Assembly: GCA_009192285.1 (NCBI GenBank)
Contig: CM018603.1
Location: 2,472,588-2,536,587, forward strand
From: Morchella semilibera
Lineage: Eukaryota > Ascomycota > Pezizomycetes > Pezizales > Morchellaceae
Reading direction: 5' to 3'
Length of the DNA stretch: 64,000 nt
Below the pieces are notes generated by a model. The model was not told where the DNA came from and searched no databases. It was given only the letters and a program-made list of their open reading frames with translations. Shown here piece after piece: positions 1 through 13,487 of the stretch. Each line of letters starts with the position of its first letter. Position 1 is the stretch's first letter. A program made the translations under genes and the position numbers.

Positions 1-204
1 TTCCGGGCTAGAAAATCCCTAAGAGATTATATACATGTATATACATGAATATGTAGCTTGCTTCACTGGCAGACTCTCCCATTCGGTGGCACCCTATATT
101 CAGGCTGCAAACAAATGGGGCAGAGGCTAGGAAGGCTATGAGAGCCGGGGGATGCCATGGGGAGGCTGGGGGTATATGTAATGTAACGAGACCATACTCT
201 TCTT

Positions 205-395
205 TTTTGTGATCTTTTTTTTGTGAACTTTTTTTTGTGATCTTTTTTTTGTGATCTTTTTTTGTGATCTTTTTTTTGTGATCTTTTTTTTGTGATCTTT
301 TTTTTGTGATCTTTTTTTTGTGATCTTTTCTTGCGGTCTTTTTTTTTGTGGTCTTTTTTCTTGTGGTCTTTTTTTGTGATCATTTTTTTGTTCTT
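205..395. repeat. T-rich minisatellite, unit about 13-14 bp
   Basis: About fourteen tandem units close to TGTGATCTTTTTTT follow one another, varying mainly in T-run length and drifting toward TGTGGTC at the right end. Slippage in the T runs explains the variation. The apparent Lys-rich proteins on the minus strand are artefacts of this repeat. Confidence 0.9.
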
Positions 396-875
396 TCTTT
401 CTGTTATGTTTTTGCTTTCGTGTTTCTTTCTTTTCTTTTTGAGTGGAAGGGGGTTGAAGGCTGTTGGGGTCGAAATGCCATGAAAAGGCTGTTATAGTGT
501 AGGCCAAAGACCATCCGGCAGTGGAAATACAGGAGAGGGTGATCAACAGTAACAGGGGATCGTGGCCCTTTTATAGACGGGTACGTTGTGGTGTATTGCA
601 TAGAATTTTAATTTCCTGCTAGGAGAACTACCGATCATATGATCCGTGGAGGTTTTCAAATTCTATAGATCAATTTAAATGATGTCGTTGCCGGAGAAGA
701 GTCAACCTACCACACTAGACCTCTTGTGTAGTGTAGCTACATATTGTATTGTGCGAAAGCAGAGGTAACGAAGGCAAAGTGCATGTACTTAATCATGTGG
801 TGCTCCCTAGAACTCCAATCGGATGCTCCATTCCAACATAGAATTTACGCAATTGGTAGATCTACCTCAAACCCC

Positions 876-892
876 GAGTGACTCACCGTGAC
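876..892 (+). promoter_or_regulatory. Bipartite GAGTGAY-N5-RTGAY motif upstream of SES1
   Basis: GAGTGACTCACCGTGAC is one of 19 dispersed copies of a two-part motif seen across the window's non-coding DNA. It lies about 190 bp upstream of the seryl-tRNA synthetase start codon. The two half-sites (GTGAC and GTGAC) are 10 bp apart start to start. A role as a protein-binding site is inference. Confidence 0.4.
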
Positions 893-1082
893 ACAACCCT
901 AACCCAGATCGTTGCTATCTCAGTCCGGATCAAAATGTTTGATACCCCTCCCCCACCTTCCCCGTTTCCATCCAACCATAATAAACCCGCCAACCTGCCC
1001 ACTAGTACAACCTTTTTTTTCTTCCGTCCCCTTTCCTCCCTCGTTATCTCCATTTTAAAGAGCTGCGAAAGGTAAGGAAACA

Positions 1083-2834
1083 ATGCTTGACGTTCTCAGC
1101 TTTATTGAGTCCAGGGGCGGAAACCCCGAAGCCATCCGCGAGAGCCAGCGCCGCAGACATGCTCCTGTCGAAGCTGTGGACGAGGTGATCACGATGTTTG
1201 AGGAGGCGAGAGTCGGTGAGTAGAGCAGCTCTTTTGCGACGGGACACTTTATTGGTGGTGGTAGGCTTGCTTACTGACGAGGGGACCTGCAGCAAGATAC
1301 AATGTCAACCAGAAGGGGAGCGAGATCAACACCAACCAAAAGGAAATTGGGGCTAAGAAGAAGGTGACTACTTGCCTGCCCGTCATGAGATATCACACCT
1401 ACACAAGCCAACTAACCACCCCAAACCATAGGCCAAGGAGGATGCCTCCGAGCTTCTCGAGAAGAAGACCAAGCTCGAAGCCGAGAAGAAGGAACTCGAG
1501 CTTCTCGCCGTCGAGAAGGAAAAGACTCTCAACGCAAAGCTGGGCACAATCGGGAACTTGGTCCACAACACTGTCCCAGTGAGCAACAATGAGGTACATT
1601 TACCCCCCCATCTCCTTCTCTACCTGAGGTACCCTATTATCTAACCCACCGGCCAGGACAACAACGAACTAATCCGTACCTGGGCGCCCCCTGGCGTTAC
1701 CCCTACCAAGCGCGACTGCCTCTCGCACCACGACGTCCTCACACGCCTAGACGGGTACGAAGCCGAGCGCGGCGTCAAGGTCGTCGGCCACCGCGGCTAC
1801 TTCCTCAAGCGCTGGGGTGTCTTCCTCAACCAGGCGCTCATCAACTATGGACTTGAGTTCCTCTCCAGCAAAGGCTACACGCCTCTGCAGGCACCCCAGT
1901 TCATGCTCAAGGACATGATGGCCAAGACAGCCCAGCTCGAACAGTTTGACGAGGAGCTCTACAAAGTCATTGACGGCGACGAGCAGAACGACAAGTACCT
2001 CATCGCAACCTCAGAGCAGCCCATCTCTGCCCTCCACGCAGACGAGTGGCTGATGAGCAAGGAGCTACCTATCCACTATGCGGGATTCTCGTCATGCTAC
2101 CGCCGTGAGGCTGGTTCTCACGGGAAGGATGCCTGGGGCATCTTCCGTGTCCACCAATTCGAAAAGGTCCCCTCCCCCCTCCCCTCTCACTTCATTACTA
2201 ACACCCCCCACCAACCCACAGGTCGAGCAATTCGTCATCACGGAGCCCGAAAAGTCATGGGAAGAATTTGACAAGATGATCGCCTACAGCGAGGAATTCT
2301 ACCAATCCCTGGGTCTCCCCTACCGCGTGGTTGCCATCGTCTCCGGCGCGCTTAACAACGCAGCCGCCAAAAATACGACCTCGAGGCCTGGTTTCCCTTC
2401 CAGGGCGAATACAAGGAGCTCGTCTCGTGCTCAAACTGCACCGACTACCAGAGCCGCAACCTCGAGATCCGCTACGGCACAAAGACGCAAACAGAGGCGA
2501 ACAAGAAGTATGTGCACTGCCTCAACTCGACGCTGTGCGCGACCGAGAGGGCGCTCTGCTGCTTGATGGAGAATTACCAGACTGAGGAGGTAGGATTGCT
2601 GTGTTCCCCCGCCCCGCCCCGCCCTGTGTGCATTATGGTGATGATGTTATGATGATGGAGTGCTAATGGGTGGACCGGTGGCAGGGCATGAATATTCCGG
2701 AGCCGCTGCGTAAATACATCCCGGGGGCGCCAGAGTTTATCCCGTTCTCTAAGGAGCTCTCGACCAACAGCACCTCGCTGCGCAAGGGTGCCCCGAAGCC
2801 GAAGGCGAAGGCTGAGAAGGCCGAGGCGAAATAA
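1083..2834 (+). CDS. SES1: Seryl-tRNA synthetase, cytosolic (six exons, one frame break)
   Basis: This class II enzyme charges tRNA-Ser with serine in the cytosol. Exons read as 1083-1215, 1293-1363, 1432-1593, 1657-2166, 2222-2589 and 2685-2834, giving about 464 residues, close to the family's usual 460. The N-terminal part is the coiled-coil tRNA-binding arm (KEIGAKKK and the Lys/Glu-rich stretch after it). The catalytic domain shows the family sequences ATSEQPISALH, FSSCYRREAGSHG (motif 2) and CSNCTDYQSRNLEIRYG. The C-terminal tail is Lys/Ala-rich. No targeting peptide is visible before MLDVLSFIE, so it is the cytosolic form. In exon 5 the frame breaks at an A run (2369-2373). SGALNNAAAK is in one frame and YDLEAWFPFQGEYKE in the next, and exon 5 is 368 nt where 369 would keep phase, so one A appears to be missing. 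The gene is convergent with ERG10. Confidence 0.95.
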
Positions 2835-3272
2835 ACTAGCAATTTATCTCCCTCCTCCTCCTCCTTATCTTCTTCCCCTTCATCTTCTTCATCTTCGTGT
2901 CGTGATACCCCGCGGGTAGGAACTCTTATGTAAATATAGATTTTATTTCCATCTAAAATGGCCGGAAGCGAGTAACGAAGATCTGGTTCTGGTACATGTA
3001 CCCCAATGTTATGTGACCCTAGCTATATAGCTACATGTAGCTAGCCAAACATGCAATGTTTGTGAAACGAAACAACACCGCGTGATATTTCATGAATGAA
3101 ACGCATCAAATCATTACAAGCCCAAAAAGAGAAAGAGAAAGAAACAAAAACAATATGAATGATTTTTTTATTTATTTTGCCGAAAGTGTTCCTAGAAATC
3201 CCATTTCAATACATCATTATAAAACCTTTTTAAAAAAAAATGCATCTAATTCCCTCTCCCAGCGATAGCAAC
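2835..3272. other. Convergent intergenic spacer, SES1 / ERG10 3' ends
   Basis: The spacer holds the 3' ends of two convergent genes. It contains two TACATGTA palindromes 39 bp apart (2993-3000, 3032-3039), an A/T-rich tract near 3150-3240 suited to polyadenylation on either strand, and nothing coding. Confidence 0.6.
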
Positions 3273-4689
<1,417 letters not shown>

Positions 4690-6250
4690 TTTTGTTTTTT
4701 GTTTTCTTTTCGAAAGATGGAGTTGATAGGAAGCTGATGATGATGATGTCTAGAGAGAAAAGGAGGTGGGGAAGTAGAGATTGATGATGGTGGCGGGGGG
4801 GGGGAAGAAGTTTACTTATGTGAAGCTTTCTCGGCGGGGTTTTGTGCTGCTCGAACTGCTGCAAGAAGAAGGGTGCAGCTTTACTAGAGAGAGGCTAAAC
4901 CCGTTTAGTCTGGTGGGCTGGGCAGGGTCCGAGCACCGCTCTGGTTGTTTTGCTGTTGAGTAAACACACTCACATCATGTAACTCTTCTTCTTCTACCCA
5001 CTACATCTATAAACACACACAACGTTTGTTGAAATAACAATGGGCCCAACGTTTCCCCTTTCCTGTCTACCACCCAAACGGGGAAAAGTTCAGGGGGAGA
5101 AAAAACACCCACATTGGGATTCTCCCTCGGCTCGCACAGGGATTAATATTAGTATTCCCAACAAGCTTAAACGATCTGCTCTAGATCAGCGAAGAAGATG
5201 AGTATCGTATGATGTTTCTATCTCCAGAGTGGCTTACATATAACTTGTCCATAGAATGGGTCGAGAGGCTGCGCATACGTACTACATGCTACTCCCAGAC
5301 GGAAGAGGCTCCGTCAATGGGGGGGCGGGGGCTCTCGATCTTATGGAACATGGCTGGGACATTTAATCGTCCCTTTTTTGTCATATTTGCAGACGTCACT
5401 ATCGTACCATTGCAATTGGCTTCCAGAAGGATATGAGTGGATTGATGTGAGTGAATACTTGCGTATACCTACCCGGCTAACCACAGTTGAAGAGGCGGGA
5501 CAAGGTACAGATGCAAGTGTTCCCTCAACACCAAAGTGCACAACCCACAGACAAGCCCGCCGCACCGTAAACCAGCACCGCCAGCCCACTAATCACCGAC
5601 AAAACGGCCATTGGTATTTGTTTGTTCAGTCATCCCTCGGTCAGGACGGATCACAAATCAGCCCCAGCCCGGAGATCATGACTCCCCCCGTTATGTGTAT
5701 ACAGTGCTAGGTACTACCTACACTCCAACAGCACACATGTAGACCATCCAACCCCATACGTGAAAGAGGTGAATGTGCCCACAGCCACCCATCTAGAGAG
5801 CATGCGGTGCCGAGAAGGGAACCCCATAGCAGTACCACCACAATAACCACGACCTCTAGTGCTCTCCCCTACCCACCCATTGTGATCGTTGCTTCCAAGA
5901 CGTTTGTATTGTACGCTCGCCCACGGCGAAATGGTGGTCCCTTTTATTATATGTACATACATGTATGTATGCGTTACATTGGCAAAGCCCCATGACATAC
6001 CTGCTGTACCTATGAAAATCCTGCGGGGATGGCCAAAGAAGTGGCGCGAGTGACAATCCATGATCCGTCGCCTCGCCGCCTGGCGGCCGAGGGAGGAGGC
6101 TGCATCATGTATCTACGAGTAGCTATCTCTCTTCGAAGAAACCAAGAATTCCACATCTTTTATTTTTCCACTGTCTACACCATTTCTCAGATATACAACA
6201 AAAAAAAGAACAAAGCAAAACAAAACAAAAGAGAACGCATCCAGAACCCA
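4690..6250. other. Intergenic region between ERG10 5' end and LYS2 3' end
   Basis: This 1.56 kb holds the ERG10 promoter at its left end (read on the minus strand) and the LYS2 3' flank at its right end. Short open frames are present but none resembles a protein family or has convincing splice structure. It contains a TACATGTA palindrome at 5958-5965 and a bipartite GAGTGAY-N5-RTGAY motif at 6048-6064, 90 bp apart. An A-rich tract at 6198-6235 is plausible for LYS2 polyadenylation. Confidence 0.55.
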
Positions 6251-9200
6251 CTAAACCATAGCCCCCCTCCCGCCCACAGTCCCCAAGCTCCTCCTGGCCT
6301 CCTCACTCAACACGACCGTCGGCAGCCCCCTCTCCCCTCCCCCCCCGGCGCAGGCAAGAACCCAACCGCAACCAGATACGCCAAATAGACACCCATAAGG
6401 TCGACGCTGACGGCGGCGCCGCGCGAGACGTCGTCGCCCGTCCAGCGGGCATCGGCCGCGAGCGCGGCGACAGCGTTGGCATCGTCCAGCTCGGGCGCCT
6501 TGGTCGAGCTGGGCAGGTTGTCGAGCACAAAGTGGAGGAGGGGGAAGAGGGCGTTGTCGTTGCTGCGCCCCACGACCCAGTCCTCGAGCGCGATGCGCCA
6601 CGGGATGTAGTCGACCTTTTCGACGGCGTAGCCGTAGGTGGCCAGCGTCGACAGGAACTCGTTGAAGCGTAGGCGCGGGTGCGAGGTTACGTGTGCGACG
6701 GCGAGCGGCGTGCGCGGCGGGTGGAAGGCGCAGGCTACTACTACCCGGGCGACGTGGTCCACGGGTACCATGTTGACGGTGTTGTGGATGTCGGGCATTT
6801 GGCCGAGTTGGGCGCAGCCTTTGACCATTCGGATGAGGAAGTCGTCGGTGTTTGTTACTGGTGGGGTGGGGTTGTGTTAGTATGGGCGAGTGATTGGCTG
6901 TGTCTGGGGGGAGGGAGAGTACTAACCTCCGGTCTTTGAATCGCCAACAACGTATCCCGGACGGATGATGCAGCCGCTGAGGCCGCGCTTTCCTGCTTCG
7001 CGGACAATGTATTCGCCGGCCCACTTACTCTGCCCGTACCCTGTGCCGAGGTCATTTGCTGATCCCTCGAGGTCATCGCTCTCCGGGACTCCGGACCCGC
7101 CCTTCTCCATGATTACGTCCGAGAGAAGGACATAGTGGTCGCTATCGAGGACGGACGTGGACGAGACGAACGCAAAGCTCTTTGCCTTCCCAGCGGCGCA
7201 GAGAAGGAGGGCGTCGAGTGTCCCAGTGACATTTGCAGGGCGAAGCTTAGAGTACGGGTACACCCAATGGACCTGTGGCCGTGGTCAGTACGGAGGGTTC
7301 AAAAAGCTGACAGAATGAGGGTATTACCTGAGCACCGTTATGGATAACCACATCCACCTCCTCCGCCAGCTTCTTCCAATCCTCCTCCGAAAGACCCAAC
7401 CGCTCACTCCCCAGCTCTCCCGTCACACACTCGATGCGCTGTGCCCAGCTCTCGTCCCACACACCATACGCCTGCGAACTCGCCCTGACCCTCTCGAGCG
7501 CCTTCTCCTTATCGCCAGCTCTGACATGCAAGTACACCTTCCCGATCTCGGGGGACCTCCTGCTCATCAAGTCCCTCAACAGATAGACGCCCAAGAAGCC
7601 TGTCGCGCCCGTCAAGAACACCGTGCCCCCCTCCTGCGGCCTCCCGAGGCTCTCGAACCGCTCCGGCAGCGTCTTGGCCAGCTCCCGTGCATCGCGCGAG
7701 TAGTAGTCCTGCGCCAGTCGCTCCTCCTTCTCCCCTGCCTCCACCTCCGCCCCCTTGCCCTCCGCTGCTCCAGCGAGCTGCTGGATCGCAAGCTCACCAT
7801 GGCCCTTCAGTCGCTCAATCTCCGATGCTAGCGCCCCGAGCGTGGGGTACTTGAAGATTGCGCCGAGGCCGACGTCCGTGACGAACTTCTTGCGGACCTC
7901 AAAGATCATGCGCGTGGCGAGGATGGAGTGGCCGCCAAGGTCAAAGAAGTTGGACTCTGGCAGGATTGCCTCCCCCGAGTGTGTCAAGAGGCCCCTCCAG
8001 ATGTCGCGGAGCTCCTTCTGGGTGGTCGTCAGTGCAGCGTCGGCCTCGCCGTCGCCGGTAGTGGTGGCACCGGCATTGTTGGTGCGGCGCTTGCGGAGCG
8101 CGGCGGAGAGCTGGGCCGTGTCGGGGAAGGGGAGGGCGGGCTTGTCGATCTTCCCGTTGGGGTTGAGGGGCAGACGGTTGAGCGGGACGACGACGGTGGG
8201 GACGGCGTACGATGGGAGGCGACCCTTGAGGTACTCCTTGATGTCGCGGATCAGCTTTCGGTACTTGCGCAGGCCCTTGACAATCTCGTCTTCGTCCTCG
8301 CCCGCCGTCTCGTCGGCGGACATGAGCCCGTCCAGCTCGCCCGACTGCAGCGGGACAATGTACGAAACCAGCGTGGGCTCCTCGTCCTTGTCTCTCCGCA
8401 CGAGCGTCACGTTCTCCCTTACTAACGGGTGCTGCGAGAGATGCGTGTCGATCTCGCCCAGCTCGATGCGGAAGCCTCTGATCTTGACCTGGTCGTCTGC
8501 GCGCCCCGAGCACTCCACATTCCCGTCGGGGAGGTAGCGTCCCAGGTCTCCGGTCCTATACATTCTGTCTCTGGGGCCCTGGAAGAACTCGCGCCACTCC
8601 TCCTTGCCGTCCGTGCTGCTGGATTGGGCCCAATGGTCCTCACCCAGATACCAGTTCTTGATAAACTTCATGGCCGTCATGTCCGGCAGCTTCAGGTATC
8701 CCTCCGCGAGCCCTCCGGCACGCACATAGATCTCGCCGATCTCGCCGACGCCGCAGATCTGCGTGCGGTCGTTGCGGTTGACGACGAGCAGCTGCACATC
8801 GAGCATGCCCTTGCCGGCGGGGATGACGTCCTTCTGGCTCTGCGAGAATGTTGCGTTCGCATTGAGCGAGGGCACCTCGTAGTACGAGACGGCGCGCTGC
8901 GTCTCGGTGGTGCCGTACATGTTGACCACGGCCACGTTGCGGGCGAGCGACTGCAGGCGCAGGCAGTCGCGCTTTGTGAGCACGTCGCCGACAAAGAAGG
9001 CGTGGTGCAGGGAGGGGATGGAGCGGGTGGCCTGCGCCGACAGGAGCTGCCCCATGGCGGGCGTCAGGTGCGTGATTGTTGCGCCGTTCTCGTCCATCCA
9101 CTCTGCGAGCCGGCCGGGGGTGCCGATGTCGTCGGCGGTGGGGACCAGCAGCCTAGCGCCGAGGAAGAGGGGCGTGAAGATGTCGCGCTGGATGGGGTCG

Positions 9201-10761
9201 TGCGCGATCCCGGACAGCATGGTGAAGCGGTCGTTCTCGGAGAGCCCAAAGGTCTCGGCCATCCATGGGAAGTAGTAGGTCAGCGAGAAGTGCCGTCCCC
9301 GCACACCCTTGGGGATACCCTCGGAGCCGGATGTGAACGATAGGGTGGGTGTGGAGTCGGGGCCGACGACGACGCCGGTTCCCTTCTCCTTGAGGGCCAC
9401 CTGCTCGGAGAGGACGTCCTTCCCGTCGACCTCGCCCCCGACCAGTGTGCCGTCGGCTTGGATCGCGAGGGCCGGGACCTCCGTGAGGATGTCGAGCTCG
9501 TTGGAGAGGTATTCGCGGACCAGGGAGCTGAGGGTTCCAGCCTTCTTGATGACGACCAGGGCACGCGGCTGCGCGACCTGGAGGTAGATGTTCTGTCGGG
9601 CGGGCGGGTACGCCGGGTCAATGACCGAGAAGGTCGCGCCAGCCTTCAGCACGCCCATGACGGCGACGACGAGATCCACCCCGCGGTGGGCATAGACCAT
9701 GACGACATCGCCGCGCTTGACGCCCTTGGCCACAAAGTGGTGCGCCAGGATGTTTGACGCCTCGTCGATGTGTCTGTACGTGAAGACCCTCGTCCCGCTG
9801 CCCTCGGCGGCGGCGACATCGTAGATGCTCGCCGTCTCGACGACGCACTCGCGGTCCGGGTGCCTCGCTGCGTTCGCCGAGAAGATGTCGTGGATTGCGC
9901 CGCGGAAGTGGCCCCAGTGCAGGTCCTTGCGCGGGTCGGGCAGGATCTCGGTCTGGGCGGGCGTCTGCAGGGGGATGGAGGAGACGGCGATCTCGGGGTT
10001 CTTTGCGCCGACCTGGACGATCTGGAGGAGCTGCTCGAGGATGAAGGAGATGCGCTTTGTGGAGAAGATGAGCTGGTTGTAGTGGGCGCTGAGGGTGATT
10101 TCCGGGATCTGCGGGACGGACGCGGAGGGGGCGGGGGGCGCGGACAGCCCGACGAAGATGGAGAGGTCCGAGTGGGTCTGGTGGGAGGAGAGGAATTGCT
10201 TGCTGGGGGCGTTGGGGGCGTGGTAGAGGGAGAGGTGGTAGAGGCAGGGCGGGGCGGAGGACTTTGCTTTCTTCTGGAGGTGGGAGACCAATTCGGAGAA
10301 GGGGACGGAGTCTGCGGCGCCTTGGATCTCGAGCTATCTGGGTCAATCTCTATATATATAAAATGGAAATGATATAATATAATGAATATACCACTACACA
10401 CCTTCTTCACCCCCTTCAGCACCTCGACAAACGTCGTCTGGGGCGTGACGGGCGTCCTGAGCACAAACGGCTCCCTACTCTCGGCCGCGGTCCCCAGCGC
10501 GATATCCTCATCGCCCGTGAGCCTGAAGGCCAGCACCGCAAAGGCGGCCAGCAGCACCGTGAAGGGCGAGATTGGGTCGCCCCCGTCCAGGATGCCCAGG
10601 TGCAGCAGGGCAAGCCTCACGCCCTCGGGCACGGCGACGGACTGCACGGCCTCGAGGATCCGAGGGGGGTCGGGGCGGACGTAGTCTGTGGTGAGGGACT
10701 GGGTGGTCAGGGAGCGTAGGCGCTCCTCCCAGCGCGAGAGACGGGCCTCGAGGGTGTCCAT
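6251..10761 (-). CDS. LYS2: L-2-aminoadipate reductase, large subunit (four exons, one frame break near the C-terminus)
   Basis: Reduces alpha-aminoadipate to its semialdehyde in fungal lysine synthesis, on a single multidomain protein that needs phosphopantetheinylation. Exons on the minus strand are 10402-10761, 7328-10333, 6927-7272 and 6251-6857, about 1,439 residues, close to other fungal Lys2 proteins. In order: an N-terminal condensation-like region; an adenylation domain with [16 protein letters not shown] near residue 450, [10 protein letters not shown] and [13 protein letters not shown]; a carrier domain with the pantetheine Ser in [11 protein letters not shown] near 919; and a thioester-reductase domain with [12 protein letters not shown] near 1028 and catalytic YGQSK near 1200. 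The coding total is 4,319 nt, one short of a multiple of three. After GFLPAPGG the usual C-terminus ([18 protein letters not shown]) lies in another frame, and the switch is at a run of eight C (6339-6346), so one base is probably missing. Divergent from the ecd gene. Confidence 0.96.
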
Positions 10762-11604
10762 TGGGGGGAGAGCGAGGTTTCAAGATCAATGGGAATTGAA
10801 ATTGGGGTCGAGGGAGGAGAGGAGTTGTGGGTAGAATCTGTGAATATACAGAAGAGAGAGAGAGTTTTTTGGTTGTTGCCCCACATTTACAAATTGCCTG
10901 TGCCAAGACATGCCACCCCGCTATGACGAGAGATTGCGCGCGAGTGACAGCCCATGACAGGGAAAAGACGAGGGAATTGAGTATGTTCTGCCCTTGACTG
11001 GCCCCTTCCATTGACGTTATAACAGTTGGGGGCAGTATGATTAACTGAATACCTGACATATACTTCTATCACTCCGTACAGACACCCTACGTGGGCGATT
11101 ACGGGGTACCGTAATGGCTATCGAGTCTGGCTTAAAGGCAGAGTCTATGTTTATCCCCGGTAATAACGAGGTGCCCTTTCTAAACGTCCAATCTACAAGC
11201 CTGGCATGCGTAGGATCCAAGCAGAGAGCGATTGACACTCTCTAGAAGAGTAAACGGGGGTGCGTGAGGAGAGAATTATGTATGTGCCTTGGTTCGAAAC
11301 CGGGCGCAGACACAATCAAAGGACTGTTTACTGCTTATATAATAATGCCCGGATCAGGAGGCCCCTTACCCCATCGGGTTGCCATGACAAATAATGCTTA
11401 TTGACACCTGCCCGCACATCTGCAATTGTCTTCAGGTATGAGGAACAATCTACTCTACTCTACATTGTAGTTTTTCTTGAAATCTCCTCTACAGCCACGC
11501 TCATCATTGTTCTCCTTACAATCCCAATCACAGCTAACTAGAGTATAGTTTTCTAATTACCACATCTACATACACACTCTCCTAGACCTCCCCCCAGAGC
11601 TCCA
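10762..11604. promoter_or_regulatory. Shared divergent promoter region, LYS2 / ecd
   Basis: This 843-bp gap separates the LYS2 start (minus) from the ecd start (plus), so it must hold both promoters. It carries one bipartite GAGTGAY-N5-RTGAY motif at 10942-10958, about 180 bp upstream of LYS2. The ecd side ends in a C/T-rich tract (11540-11604). I saw no perfect general-control (TGACTCA) site. The TACTCTAC string recurs here (11450-11462). Confidence 0.6.
10942..10958 (+). promoter_or_regulatory. Bipartite motif copy in the LYS2 upstream region
   Basis: GAGTGACAGCCCATGAC has the same layout as the copy upstream of SES1: GTGAC and ATGAC half-sites with starts 10 bp apart. It lies about 180 bp from the LYS2 start codon. 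Function is unknown. Confidence 0.4.
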
Positions 11605-13487
11605 ATGGACCCCCCCGACCCCTTCACCCCCGGCTTCGGCCCCTTCCAGGGCATCCCAAACCGCACGCTCCCCGACGACTGCATGGAATACACCCTCCTC
11701 GTGCCGCCCTCCTCCCCCTCCCCAAAGCGCCGTCTCGAGGACATCCAGACGCTCGCCGCGGAGCTCACCGCCCAGTGGTCCGAGGGCTACATCTGGCAGC
11801 GCGAGGGGCTCAATCTCGAGCTCGTGCAGAAGGAGGAGGGGACGTGGTGTCTGCAGGGACGCACAGAGTACGGCGATTCGGTCGACGACGAGTGGTTCAT
11901 TGTGTGGATGCTCAGGGAGCTCAGCGCGAGGTTTGAGGATCTGTGGATACGGTTGGTTGGTGTTTTCTGGATCTTTTTGTCGTTTACTGACATTGTGCAG
12001 GGTCTATGACACTGACGGCGAGTTCTTGCTCATCGAGGCTGCAAATGCACTCCCGAAATGGCTCAACCCCGAAATCGCAGACTACAGGGTCTGGATCCAC
12101 CGCACCCAACTGCTCATCATTCCCCTCTCCGCCGCCGCCGCCGCCGCCACCACCACCTCCACCTCCCGCACAGCCCCAATCTCCCGTCCTCTATCCCTCA
12201 CCGAAGCGCTCGCCGCCATCTCCGCCGCCCCCACAACCCCCATCCCCCGAATCCGCCTCGTCGAAGAAGAAGCCTTCTACCGCACCTCGCGCTACCCCAC
12301 CCCCGCCCTCCCCGCCCACCACCACCACGCCCTCCTCACCCTCCCCCGCACCCTCGCCCACATCCTACACAAGCACCCCACCAGCGCCGCCGCCGCCGTC
12401 GAAGCCTTCTACCTACGCGACCCCATAAGCCTCAAAGCGCTCACCTCCAAGACCCCGCTCTTCGCCGCCAGCACCGACGACGTCCTCGTCAGCATCAAGC
12501 TCACAAAGCTCCTCTACGCACAACTCAAGATGCAAGAGTTCCGCGCGCCGCCCGCCTGCGGCTTCCGCCTACCCGCCGAGGGCAGCAGCGACTACAGCGC
12601 CCGCGACGTGGGCATGAAGCTGACGTGCGGGTTCGAGATGCTCCTGTCGGACGCTGGCGCGCCGCAGCTGTCGTCCGCCAGCCGGCGGCGCACCGTGGCC
12701 ACTGTCCGCGCGGAGCTCCAGGCCCTGGCGCAGGACGCGCTACTGCTGCCAGGCGACGCCGAGATCGCGGCGTGGCCGCGCAGGGCCGACCCGGAGGAGT
12801 GGCTGGACGTTGATTATGCCGAGTTTGAGCATACGCTGCAGGGTGGCAGGCCTGGCGCTGGGCGTAAAGGGGCGGCCGAGGGGGCGGGTGGGTGGGGCGA
12901 TAAGGGCGCCGAGGAGAACCTGAAGCGCATGGTTGAGCGGTTCGAGGCGTTCCTGAACGACGACAGCGCGGGCGTCGACGGGGCGGAGGTTGGCGACGAC
13001 GACATGGACCGCGATGATGACGATGACGAGGAGCTCAACTCGGACGACGACGACGACGACGACGACGAGTACGACGAGGACCGGGAGGTCTCGTTCGACG
13101 AGAGGGAGTTTGAGAGGATGATGCGGGAGATGATGGGGATGCCGACTTCGACGCTCGATGCCGACGAGGACAAAGAGGAGGCGGAGATCCGCAAGGTCAT
13201 GAGCCAGGTCGAGGCTGAGCTGCGGGAGGCCGGAGCACTGGAGCCGGCCCGCGCCGCGGATCAAAGAGGTTGGTGACGCCAGCGGGGACGAGGAGGAGGA
13301 GGAGGAGGAGGGAGAGGTCAATATCGACTACACCTTGGCCGCGAACATGTTGGAGAGCTTCAAGGGCCAGGGGGGGCTAGCGGGGCCGGGGGGCAACCTG
13401 CTGGCTAGGATGGGGATGGGCGTGCCCAGGGACGAGGGCGAGGGGGGGGGAAGGGGAAGGGAAGGGAGATTGGCGGACAGCGAATGA
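11605..13487 (+). CDS. ecd: Ecdysoneless/SGT1-family protein (PF07093 type), one frame break near the C-terminus
   Basis: This family (metazoan Ecdysoneless; fungal SGT1-like, not the SUGT1 co-chaperone) is linked to transcription and pre-mRNA splicing in other organisms. The fungal role is less defined. Two exons (11605-11951 and 12001-13487) are joined by a 49-nt intron with phase preserved. Family sequences are clear: GFGPFQGIPNRTLPDDCMEY at the start, DTDGEFLLIEAANALPKWL across the splice, AVEAFYLRDPISLKAL, and a C-terminal VNIDYTLAANMLESFKGQ. A long Asp/Glu-rich acidic stretch lies at about 13000-13090, and Ala- and His-rich runs follow exon 2's start. The first frame ends at 13276 after ARAADQRGW, but the conserved end (IKEVGDASG onward) is in the next frame. 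The coding total is one base over a multiple of three, so one extra base, probably in the GC-rich 13241-13259, is likely. A missed tiny intron is less likely. Confidence 0.9.

Larger units (their letters stand above)
1..1082. other. Gene-free left edge and SES1 upstream region
   Basis: No coding gene is supported here. The open frames on the minus strand are translations of a simple repeat (Lys/Asp/His-rich). The segment holds a minisatellite, a TACATGTA palindrome at 32-39, a TATA-like sequence near 570, and one copy of the bipartite GAGTGAY-N5-RTGAY motif at 876-892, about 190 bp before the SES1 start. A short C/T-rich stretch just before the start codon is typical of fungal promoters. Confidence 0.6.

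Noticed and set aside
63-601. Lys/Asp/His-rich open frames on the minus strand
   Set aside because: They are translations of the T-rich minisatellite at 205-395 and its flank; no start context or homology supports a gene.
2369-2373. Programmed ribosomal frameshift in SES1
   Set aside because: The family has no known frameshifting, no slippery heptamer or downstream structure is evident, and three other genes here show similar single breaks; sequence error is simpler.
11280-11310. GGTTCGAAACC with a pairing stem
   Set aside because: Only a T-arm-like stem forms; no acceptor partner lies at tRNA distance upstream.
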